A DNA stretch of 28,903 nt from Davidsoniella eucalypti. Lineage: Eukaryota; Ascomycota; Sordariomycetes; Microascales; Ceratocystidaceae. The DNA lies in assembly GCA_004009845.1 (NCBI GenBank), contig RMBW01000206.1, positions 1 through 28,903 of the forward strand, read 5' to 3'. Shown piece after piece: positions 20,267-28,903 of this stretch (within the stretch, counting starts at the first letter, position 1; every line of letters starts with the position of its first letter). Below the pieces are notes generated by a model. It was given only the letters and a program-made list of their open reading frames with translations, was not told the origin of the DNA and did not search any database. The translations under genes were made by a program, and so were the position numbers.

Positions 20267-20465
20267 CTATAATGTAGTTAGTCAAACTATTTTTAGTCTC
20301 CTTCCTTGAATTGGAGTTTGATCCTGCGTATAGAGTGATCGCTGTCTCGTTTTTACATCTACCGTAAACAAACTAGTAGTGCCGGGGGTAGAGTGGGGGG
20401 ATAGGAAGAAGAAACTACTACTGTGACACAAACAACTTTAGCAGGTCCTTGTTCTCAGTCGTATG

Positions 20466-20920
20466 CTAGATTCGTTCCTGACACAGCACCAGTACGAAAA
20501 CCCGCAAACCCCGTTGACTAACTTTCTGTTCTATCAAAGTCGTTTTTAAAGCAGGACTAACCCGCTCCTTTTCATTAAAAACTTGGCTCAAAAATTCTTC
20601 TTCCTGCAGAAGCGGTAGGCATATGTTTTGATTTTGAAAGAATAACTTGAGTAACTGCGCCCCCCACGGCTCGAGAAGCTTTTCTACTATCTTGAGTTTT
20701 TTGGCACTGGGAGGCATTGACACCACCATTCCAAGAGGCTGTTTCTTGACACGAGCAAAGATAACAGGCCCTGCAGCAGGGTTGGCCTGAGGCTTAATCA
20801 CCCACATAATTCCAGTCGACAAGTGTAACATTGCCAGATAGTTAGCCAAGACTTGAGAGTCACGGGTGACGTCGGGTCCAATTATATGGGCGTTTCCTAC
20901 CTCCTCGTCTTCGATCAGAA
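20466..20920 (-). pseudogene. Fragment of a second Zn2Cys6-type regulator (linker and start of middle homology domain)
   Basis: The frame reads EDEEVGNAHIIGPDVTRDSQ from about 20910, then a FARVKKQPLG segment, EKLLEPWGAQLLKLFFQNQN and CLPLLQEEEFL. This is the familiar linker and beginning of the Fungal_trans (PF04082) domain in Zn2Cys6 regulators. The finger is missing upstream, where the frame closes at a TAA about 55 nt further on in AT-rich DNA. The domain also stops after about 25% of its usual length, at 20466. The part before TTG at 20849 has no ATG, so no start can be proposed. It is a gene relic of a family different from the two PF11951-like fragments. Confidence 0.65.
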
Positions 20921-21232
20921 TTGAAGTCTGTTTATTAGTGCCTGTTTTTGACTTCGGTTTTAAGATTTTTTTTATTTATATAAAGGAATTTATAATCCCA
21001 CAAAAGAGACATCATTTAGTAGGACATTTTGTTCCAACAATCATCTGAATGTAGCAATAAAAACAAAGTCCATGAAGCAAACTGAATCCAAATCGGATCC
21101 CAAAAAAACAAACGTGAGCCGTAAGGCATGCCACAACAAAGTATTTAATATACTTATGCTGTATAGAAAGATACAGACCAATCCTAAATATGTACTCGTC
21201 TAACAACAAAACAGCCATCACCCGAACATACT

Positions 21233-21258
21233 CGATTTCCCGAACGCCAGTGAACACC
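21233..21258 (-). repeat. Partial duplicate of the permease C-terminal coding segment, 3' of the stop
   Basis: TCGATTTCCCGAACGCCAGT (from 21233) nearly repeats TCGATTTCCCGAACACCAGT inside the last exon (from 21342). The downstream copy would encode the same FTGVREIE motif but lies past the stop codon. It may be a local duplication or a relic of a tandem gene. Confidence 0.7.
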
Positions 21259-21266
21259 TTCCACCA

Positions 21267-23524
21267 TTACCCGAATATGCGATCAAGCACACGATCGTAG
21301 AGGCCAAGGTTTGTCTCCGGAACATAACTGTTCTCGTATTCCTCGATTTCCCGAACACCAGTGAACAGATCGACTTCCTCTGGGCGGCGCCAAGTTGTCC
21401 GCTTGACGATTTTGTACACGATAAACATGACCGGGAAGACACCGACCATGGTGTACGAAAACAGAAACGTCGTGACACTCCAGTGACCAGGGAGAAAGAC
21501 GGCGTAGCCACCAACAAACGTCATGATGATCGTACCGACTAGGGAGTACCAGGCGGCAAAGGGCTGGAAAGCACTGGTGTACGGTAGGGTATTCCGGTCG
21601 ACACCCTGCGTCTTGCAGGCATAAAAAAAGGCGAGGTATGCCGCGCTCATCACTGCAAAGTTCATCAGCTGCGACGCAGTGACCAGAGACACAAACCATG
21701 TAAGGACCTTGGCCGAGCTAGAGCTGAGCTGAAGGAAACTCAGGAAAGCAACAGCCAAAACGGCAGCAGTACAGTAGTATGGCACTCCGTCTTTGTTACA
21801 AGTAATGAAGAAGTGCGGCGCCTTTCTTTCTAGAGCTAGACCAAGAAGAGAACGGGAAGCACAGTATACGTAACTGTTTCCGGCACTCTGTGAAATGTGG
21901 TTAGTTGACTATATTTTGAAGAGATAAAAAAAGGGAGAGAAGACAAGGGATATGACGTGTGACATCTATAGAGAGGTGGAACTTACGAACGCAGCTGTGA
22001 GCACAAGTGCGTTGATGATGTGGGGCAGAACTCCAATCTTGAGGCGAGCCATGGCAACGACATAGCTATTGGTATGTGTTAGTGAAATACAAGAGAGCCT
22101 AATCTAATTCGATAGACTTGGAAGAACTTACGGGGAAGCCGCGGCACCTGGCTTGTCGTTGAGGAACGCATCGATAAGGGTCTGATCGTCGTAGGGAAGT
22201 AGGATTCCAACACACAGCGCACCCAGGATGAAGAAGACAGTTAGACGATAGAAGACGGCGTTGTAGGCCTTGGGCAAGACTTGACGAGGGTTGATCGTCT
22301 CTCCAGCTGCCATGGAAACGTAGTCGGGACCAGCAATGATGAAAGAGGCCTGAATCAGGCACTGCATGAAACCAAGGAAGTATCCCAACTTGCCTGGGTA
22401 GTATATCGTGGTGAAGGCACCAGGATCTTTCCAGTAGCGGAAACCGAACCGATCACCAAGAGGATTTCCACCCAGCATGACGATGAAGGTAAAGATGATG
22501 AGAGCAATGATCAAAATCATCTTACCCAGGGCGGCCCAGAATTCGACTTCACCATACCACTTGACAGCCAGGAGGTTGATGACTCCATAGAGAACGACGA
22601 TGATGGCAATGATCACTCCAGTAGGAATAGCTTCAGTCCAATACTGGATGATGACATTGCAGGCGACGATTTCAAACGGAACCATGGCAGCTTCGAAGAT
22701 GAAGAAGTTCCAACCAGCAGCAAAACCAAAGGCCTCATCAATGTAGCGACCGGCAAACGTGATGAAAGGCGATGAGATGGGCAGGTATGTGACCATCTCA
22801 GCCATGGAAGTGGTGACCGCAAGGATAATAGTACACCAGATTGAAAAGGCAATCAAGAGGGAGGCGGGGCCACCCGCAATGAGACCTTTGCCTATTTGAA
22901 CCTATAAGATGAACAAAATGGTAAGCGAACTGGTAGGCTACAACGATATGTCGGACAGGGCAGAAGGAACATCAAATGATATATGTAACCATCTAGCCGT
23001 GTGGCTAGCTGGCTATTAGCAACCCGTTACTTATACTTACGTAGAGGGCGGTTCCAATGGTACCACCAATGCCTGCATGAGAAGAAGCATGTTAGTCAAT
23101 CAATCTAGTAATATAGGGCGGGAGGTTGCTTTGAGGGACACAGCGGATATTCCAAGGGAATGGAAGCGATATGGAAGATCGACCGTGGGGCAATGGCTGT
23201 GCTACAGGGAAGAAGGCAAGAAGAACAATGGAAGACTGCAGAGAAAGGGTGGGGATGGTAGATCTGTTGGAAGGGCGTATTGACAAGAGGGAAGAGCTGC
23301 TAGGGGGGCAATAGAAGTGGAAAACACTTACCAATCAACTGGATATGGCGAGACCTCAGCTTGCGGTGCGTATGGTCCTGGTTTGAGCTCTCGTTGTCGG
23401 TGAGGACAACGGGCGAGTCGGTTGGCGACGAGCTGAAGAAGGTCATCGATCCCCTTTTCTCGGAATCGGCTACGTCGGCGACCGCCGTCGATTTGCCCGG
23501 AAGGGACCCGACGTCACGAACCAT
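21267..23524 (-). CDS. Amino-acid permease of the fungal YAT family (AGP2-like), five exons
   Basis: Exons are 23332-23524, 23041-23072, 22132-22901, 21987-22065 and 21267-21887. They join in frame to 564 residues ending at TAA 21267-21269. The ATG at 23524 has a CACCATGG context. Residues 1-55 are a hydrophilic, Ser/Asp-rich cytosolic tail. RSRHIQLIGIGGTIGTAL opens the first membrane helix with the Gly-rich substrate-binding signature of the APC superfamily, and about twelve hydrophobic helices follow. MAEMVTYLPISSPF, SFIIAGPDYVSMAAGE and AFSAGNSYVYCASRS are the conserved family blocks. The protein is expected to be a plasma-membrane proton symporter for amino acids or related cationic compounds such as carnitine or polyamines; substrate cannot be read from sequence. 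All exons are intact, so the gene is probably functional. Confidence 0.92.
23041..23072 (-). other. 32-nt micro-exon of the permease
   Basis: It is bounded by acceptor CATGCAG and donor GTAAGTAT. It supplies most of the Gly-rich signature (GIGGTIGTALY with the preceding G), and skipping it would break the reading frame. The introns around it are 259 nt (23073-23331) and 139 nt (22902-23040), longer than the other two (66 and 99 nt). Confidence 0.9.
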
Positions 23525-23756
23525 GGTGGAGATGGTGATTGGCAAGGCAAGATCCTGATCTGTTATAGAAGTGGGCAAGGAGAAGGACGAGGGTGATAGC
23601 TGATATATAGGTGTGATAACGATAATAGAGGCAACTCGATTATTGGAGAAGAAGCAAGGAATATGAAGGGAAATACTAATTGAGAAAGACGAGGTTGTTG
23701 TAGATGGAGAGTCAAGACAGGTGAATCTGAGTTTTGGGGAGTGGACATGCTACGCT

Positions 23757-23763
23757 CTTTATA
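23757..23763 (-). promoter_or_regulatory. Possible TATA box of the permease gene
   Basis: TATAAAG on the minus strand, about 235 nt before the start codon, followed by a pyrimidine-rich leader. Position and context are plausible; there is no further support. Confidence 0.45.
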
Positions 23764-24171
23764 GAACACGATATTGTTGGGTGGCTATAAAGAGACAAGC
23801 TGAAGTCCTATAACTTCCAATTCCTCTAACTTCTAGGTGCCAAGAAAGGTGTGTACTATGTAGTTGCTATGCTGCTGCGAGCAGACTAGAGTGGCAAAAG
23901 TAGGCAACATAATCACAGATTAACACGGGCTTCTTTCTTGTCAGCTGAAGTCAAGACTTGTGCTATCAGCTGTATGCGTGTATGTAACGAAGCTTCAACA
24001 ACGGCAAAATGTGTCAAAGATGCTGCATATTCCTAGAGGGGTAATTTCAAGCATTGGCATCAGTGCTTCTGCTTCTGCTTCTGCTCCTGTTTTGCTACTC
24101 GTACCTTTTGCTTCTGATTCTCTCCGGCTTCTACTACTCTTGGCCAATGTTAAGCCTGTCCTTGCTTTGTT

Positions 24172-24180
<9 letters not shown>

Positions 24181-24212
<32 letters not shown>
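24181..24212. repeat. (TA)n microsatellite
   Basis: An uninterrupted alternating TA run of about 16 units. Confidence 0.95.
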
Positions 24213-24217
<5 letters not shown>

Positions 24218-24642
24218 ATAGGGATTAGGTCCGACTAACCAATTAGCGACACTAAATTAACTCTTGTGCACAAGTGATTTTGCGGGGCCTGTCATCACAA
24301 TCGAGGACAAAGTTTTATAGTAGTAAATTTATTGTATGATGTGTTTGTGTAGGCGTATAATTATGACACCGTTTCCGCTATAAGGCTCTCTGTCGCCCTA
24401 TAAGAAGGCCAGCATGGTTACTTTAGCGTGCCCCACAATCAACCTCCAATTGTAGTGCTAAGCTAAGCTGCTATAGCGGCTCAACTAGGCCTAGCACAGC
24501 TTATCTCGTCTTCATAGTCGCTGAGCCGGCCAAATATAACTGTACATTCTTGACTACAAATATGATTACCAAAGTCGGGAAATCCATGCAAGCAAACAAG
24601 CCCATAAAATTGCCCCATGTGAACTGAAAACCACGCATCTGG

Positions 24643-24684
24643 CAAAAAAGAAAAAAAGAAAAAAAAAAAGAAAAAGAAAAAAGA
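24643..24684. repeat. A-rich purine tract
   Basis: Imperfect A(n)G repeats, similar in type to the tract at 9294-9324. Confidence 0.7.
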
Positions 24685-25565
24685 CAGCTTTGAGTTTACA
24701 ATGGCTAAATCCGTTCACGTATTTGTGGTGAATTCTCTGGGCTATTGAAGAAGATATCCCAAAGCAGCCTGAAAACTACGTATGCGATATTTCACTCTTT
24801 TCGAGATTAAATTTTATCGCCTCGATTAAGTACATGCCACATACCTCTATAATACCTCGGATTTTATCTTAGCCTGGGCTTCTCTTTCTCTTCGTCTTGG
24901 CTGTCCCACATGTTTGCTGCAGATCAAATCTAGATTTCATCCTTGTTCAATTCCCTGGGTTAACTCGCTTATTGGCAGGCTTTTTTGGCAGGCTTTTGAA
25001 GTCCGGCCATATCCCAAGTAATTTACAGCTAGAGTTGCCCTGCAGTATAGAATATAGCACTCGTTATTTCTATGACGGTGCATATGATTGCGAGAACAGC
25101 GACAAATATTTGGTTGTAGTTTTCCCTTGTCCTTGATATCCTTTGATGCAAGATTTTACCAAAGACACAAGGATTCATAGGATGAATTGAACTTGTCTTC
25201 CTTTTTCTCGTCCCTTTCTCTCACCCCAGATTTTGGTAAAACAAACTTCAAGGCAAACGAACTTCTTCTTTCTTGCTTACTCACAAAACGTCACTCAATC
25301 AGTCCGATCAGGAAGGCGTCTTTCTGATAGCTCAAACCAGAGCTTATTGTGTTACATCTATTTCGAGAAAAGAATCTCAAGGCTGATGTTGCAATACTAG
25401 TAATCAAGCGTGTAAAAAGATCACCATAATCCGTAGTTTATTGTGGTCAATTTTACAAAGTAACCAGTGAGTTATGACAAGAACGTATTCCAACAAAATC
25501 ACTCCTTTGTTCTATCTAACCCTAAACATACATGTAGGGCACATCTACCATACTAAGGCTTATCT

Positions 25566-25610
25566 TGCATTCATTGTTTTATGCATAGTGAATTATGTAC
25601 AGAACAGTTG
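25566..25610 (+). repeat. Candidate element-border direct repeat, left copy
   Basis: It matches 8758-8806 in the same orientation (core TCATTGTTTTATGC, then TAGTGAATTATGTAC and AGAACAG). It stands about 910 bp before the point (26521) where similarity to position 1 of the window begins, so it is a plausible left end of element copy 2. Confidence 0.6.
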
Positions 25611-26881
25611 CATATAGATACAATACATTGTTCTATTACTTAGCTTTCGATCTTATGTGACTTACAATCTTGTTACTAGAAATCACTAATCATTATACTA
25701 CTAGTTTTACAGAAGTAAATGTGAAACTTTACCTATATATGAAATCTTTCTGTCATATTTCAACTTATACCACATCCCCTTCTCCATTTTCCACATGCTA
25801 TTTTTCTAGAATTACTACAAACAGATATCTCTTTACCCAATGAAGTCTTGTTATTACAAGCTATAATTGTAGTTGAATTGTTAAACAACCTTCAAGTTAT
25901 TAGTAAAATCTAGTGACTTCATTTCCATTAAATGCACATTTCAATCTACACGAAAGTTCAGATCTACTTTACGACATTATATGAATTTACACTCCCAAGT
26001 TCTCATTATAATTTAATTAGCCCCTAGCATACACTGTTTATATCTTACACAAAAGCTATTTCTGTTAACCAGTAATTGTTTTCCTTGTTTTGAGTTTTTA
26101 ATCATTTGTTTATATTTCCACATCTCAATAACCCTTCTAACCCTTACGATAATATCCTATTTTCCGATCTCGCTTATCGAATTACAACCCTCATCTAGTT
26201 GCTAATATGACAACCGAATTAAAATATAATTCTACTACCTTCATTTTCTATAATTAAATAACAGATTTGTTCTTCATTTAAAAACTTCCATCTTGTTTAC
26301 TATTAATACTCTTCACCTGTATTATACATTATCTTTATTGTTTTATTTCGCCTTGTACTATTGTTACATATGTGATGTCTTTGTTAATATGAATCATCAT
26401 GAATTTACAATTCATTGGGTATTTCATTCCGTTAAAGCCATTCATGCTTAATAGTGATAGTGTAGCGAACATACACTTAATCATGTATTCATTCACCCAC
26501 TTAGCCCTGTGTATATTTCTTATTGTGTTTTTACTTGAATCTTCATCTACTATGCCATGAACCTAAAACCAAATATATATATCATCGTCTTATGCTAAAG
26601 CTATTCCTTGATTCATCAACTCCACCAGCTTCACTAATATACCCTTTGTCATTGTATCTCTAACAGCCACTAGCTTTCTCAGCACTTGAATATGTACTAA
26701 GCATACTAATTATTCCATGTAAATGACATCGTGAATCTCGATGATCTCCAACCACAGTGATACAATTGGAATATCTTTACATTCAGTTGAAATCTACCAG
26801 CACTAATGAGTTTACCTCTTGACTTATGATAATAATATAGCCTTTATTCACTGAAATATTAACAACTTGTAGTACATCTGC

Positions 26882-26929
26882 ATAGCTCTATAGCTCCATA
26901 AGATTAATGAATTAAAAATAAAAAAAAAA
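26882..26929 (+). mobile_element. Short A-tailed retroposon stub (shared with 360)
   Basis: The orthologous stub of 360-401, here with a longer A run. AACTTGTAGTAC upstream (26864-26875) and AACTTGTAACTAGTAC after the tail may be an imperfect target duplication. Confidence 0.55.
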
Positions 26930-26939
26930 CTTGTAACTA

Positions 26940-28214
26940 GTACAAACACAGATTTGGCAACCCTTATAGCAGCTGATATGCCGTCACATGACGAGTCACG
27001 TGAGATGGATAATGACACCAAGGACAGGTTGCTGCCTATGGCTTGGGGTTGCATTCTAGTCATAATCATATTGCAAGACTCTCTCAGCATATCTCATTCA
27101 TCGCTTCAATAGAAGTATATATCATACATAAATGCACTTTATCTATTAACATAGTTTACTGATTGTTGTAGTTGATGCTAGCCTAGCAGAACTTGGGCTA
27201 ATTTGTGTGATACCGGCGATACTTTTCTCATGTTCTTTTGAGTAATTGCGCGTTTTTTTCTCTTTCTTTTACTACGTCTATTCTATCCTAGTTGCTTGTA
27301 TCTATCTGAATATGGAAGTTGCCCTATACAGAATAAATATTCAGCCTGCAGTTTTGTCTTTCTAAACACCAAAATTCTTCCTATTTTGTTTTCAATGTGA
27401 TTCTAACGGAATCCAGCATCGCCGTTTTATTTTTCATTTCTATCGTACTATCTTCCACAAAGAATACCAAAGCACACTTTGGGCTGCAGAATCTACTTAG
27501 TAATGAGAGTTCAAAGTAATGGCTCTTCATTGCCGCCATCAATGTATTTGTAAATGTCCGCCAGCAGGCTGATTTACAACGGGATGTTACTTAGAAGCAC
27601 AAAATGCCATTTACGAGCAAGATATCAAGCGCGACGAGGAGCGCATTGAGAATTTGAAGTTGAAAGTTGTTAAGACTTGAGAGAACCAAAAGGCACTTTC
27701 GGCAGAATACGACAAAAAGAGTGGCAATCCTTTGTTTCGTGTACAGGTGGCCGGTCCACAAAAGTCAAGAAGAGCGAGTCCGAGATGCTACCGGCCGTTG
27801 ACACGGAGGGACCCGGTCGGCTTTCGGCGGTTCCTTTATAATGCCTTCTAAGCCCCAAATTCTCAACATACGACCACAGCTGATAGAAAGCACGGGATCC
27901 CGTCCGCTCTCCCCTAGTTAAACTATCAAGCGCTCGATCAGTACTACGGTGGGTGACCACGTGGGAATACCGGGTGTTGTATGTCTTTTTGGTCTTTGTG
28001 CACCTTTTTTGCTGTAGTTTTCCCTAATTCTTACGTCATATCCATGACGCTGTATACAATCTCCGTACTTTGAGTTCACGGTTCCCCTCGTCTAAAGACG
28101 AACTTTTCCACTTCGTCGTGGATTTTAAGAGCAACAGACATATTCCCAATGCTGCTGTCCATTCTCGCTTTCTTTTTTCGACCTTTGTCATTTTTGATGC
28201 ACCCAACTTGAGGC
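26940..28214. other. 1.27-kb insert splitting element copy 2
   Basis: Between the two blocks homologous to copy 1 lies DNA absent from copy 1. Part of it (about 27500-28000) is richer in GC than the element body and includes a broken coding remnant. I found no terminal inverted repeats at its edges. It may be a captured piece of host DNA or a decayed transposon. Confidence 0.6.
27589..27745 (+). pseudogene. Broken coding remnant with coiled-coil character
   Basis: The frame reads EAQNAIYEQDIKRDEERIEN, followed by a Lys-rich heptad-like stretch, a TGA at about 27678-27680, and then ENQKALSAEYDKKSGNPLF. The charged helical composition continues across the stop, which a single C-to-T change at a CGA codon explains. 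No start or end can be set and the family is not recognised. Confidence 0.45.
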
Positions 28215-28903
28215 ACTCGATGAATAGTCCTATCTTACTGGCTGACAATAAAATTATTTCTTCAATAACCTTAACAGCAACATTTGCACTATCTAAAGAA
28301 TTATACTTCAGTGACTGATTATACAATCATTTCCCAATCGCCTAGTTTGCAGTTGTGACTTATCCATAACTCTGTTAATTAACCAATCTACTCTTCTCTT
28401 GATACTCAATAACACAACCCAGCGTTTATTAAATCTTTTTCTAACAACCTACTGCTAATGTTTGGCCTCTTAAATCTTTGACCTTAATGCTAGCATCAAG
28501 TTAGAAGTTCTACCATCGCCTATATTCCTCCGATTTTATACGTCTTACATTATGACATTTCCCTTGCAATGAACATTACTTTAGAACTACGTAAGTACAT
28601 AACTTACTGTAAGCCATTGATCATTGCTGATTTTACTACTACCATTCTTCTTACTTGTCTATGCAGAACACTTTTCTCAATATCTTGGTCTTTGCTCTTA
28701 TATTTTAGCCACGATCTCAACTTGCTTTGTAACTCGGGAACCATTCATGATCATATATATCCTGCAGATATCACAGAAAGTGATTACTATGTAAGTTCAG
28801 TATTAAAATACCAACTGCCTCAGTTGCAAACCACCTACCTTGTGTTTCTCAATCTGTGAGCGCTAAATCCAACCACCTAATGTCATGCTGTTCTAATGGT
28901 ATA

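Larger units (their letters stand above)
23764..25565. other. Intergenic region with low-complexity tracts
   Basis: No gene was recognised. It holds short CTTCTG repeats (about 24066-24087), a (TA)16 microsatellite (24181-24212), an A-rich purine tract (about 24643-24684) and a somewhat GC-richer patch (about 24380-24540) without a coding frame. Confidence 0.5.
25611..28903. repeat. Element copy 2, 5' part, running off the window
   Basis: From 26521 to about 26860 it matches 1 to about 330, and from about 28214 to the window end it matches about 612-1297, in the same order and orientation. The stretch 25611-26520 would correspond to element sequence lying before the window in copy 1. The copies have diverged mainly by transitions. 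No gene of this copy is in view; a homologue of the recombinase/RecQ gene would be expected about 2.3 kb or more beyond the right edge if the copy is full length. Confidence 0.75.

Noticed and set aside
22281..22775. 164-codon plus-strand frame in the permease
   Set aside because: Antisense shadow of exon 3 of the permease; acidic low-complexity composition only.
24897..25136. 79-codon plus-strand frame
   Set aside because: No signal, domain or splice context; length is compatible with chance.
25517..25530. Single CTAACCCTAAAC telomere-like match
   Set aside because: Less than two full units and alone; short matches like this recur in the AT-rich DNA (for example 349, 2289) and are expected by chance.
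27670..27960. 96-codon minus-strand frame in the insert
   Set aside because: It is antisense to the better-supported coiled-coil remnant over part of its length and resembles no known family.
28036..28326. 96-codon minus-strand frame
   Set aside because: It crosses the boundary (about 28214) between the insert and the repeat body, so it cannot be an old conserved gene; no domain is seen.
1..28903. CRISPR array, rRNA or tRNA genes
   Set aside because: None seen. The 19-bp array at 532-607 has no spacers and this is eukaryotic DNA; no tRNA with both internal promoter boxes was recognised by eye, though a dedicated scan would be needed to exclude one.

Overview
The window looks like nuclear DNA of a filamentous ascomycete (Pezizomycotina, probably a Sordariomycete-like fungus). 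The reasons are short GT..AG introns with CTAAC-type branch sites, fungus-specific families (OrsD-type zinc-finger/RecQ protein, AA1-like secreted protein, AGP2-like amino-acid permease, Zn2Cys6-type regulator fragments, a pogo/Fot-type transposon), and long AT-rich stretches whose broken genes carry C-to-T stop codons of the kind left by repeat-induced point mutation (RIP). It reads like a gene-poor accessory or subtelomeric compartment. No species call is possible from sequence alone.

Layout: (1) 1-8806 is most of a repeated element. A non-coding AT-rich body (1-3615) contains a 19-bp tandem array, a degenerate 0.6-kb tandem duplication and several tiny A-tailed retroposon stubs. It is followed by one intact 1,528-codon gene on the minus strand (3616-8202). 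That protein has two N-terminal C2H2 fingers, a middle region with a tyrosine-recombinase-like catalytic signature, and a complete RecQ-type helicase. (2) 8807-25565 is a different sequence block. It holds a two-exon secreted AA1-like protein gene (10133-10733), an internally deleted pogo-type transposon with near-perfect terminal inverted repeats (14197-15285), possible decayed coding DNA (17.6-18.4 kb), three regulator fragments (19.27-20.92 kb) and a five-exon amino-acid permease gene (21267-23524). (3) 25566-28903 is the start of a second, diverged copy of the element of region 1, in the same orientation, interrupted by a 1.27-kb insert with a broken coding remnant.

Three genes look functional: the recombinase-like/RecQ protein, the AA1-like secreted protein and the permease. 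The most interesting signal is the first. A R632 / R764-x-x-R767 / H814 / Y823 arrangement with the exact His-to-Tyr spacing of tyrosine recombinases is fused to a helicase, and the element carrying it appears to be bounded by a roughly 45-bp direct repeat (8758-8806 and 25566-25610). This suggests a helicase-armed tyrosine-recombinase mobile element, two copies of which flank a 16.8-kb segment with host-type genes. The fusion is read directly from sequence. Mobility and the element ends are inference.
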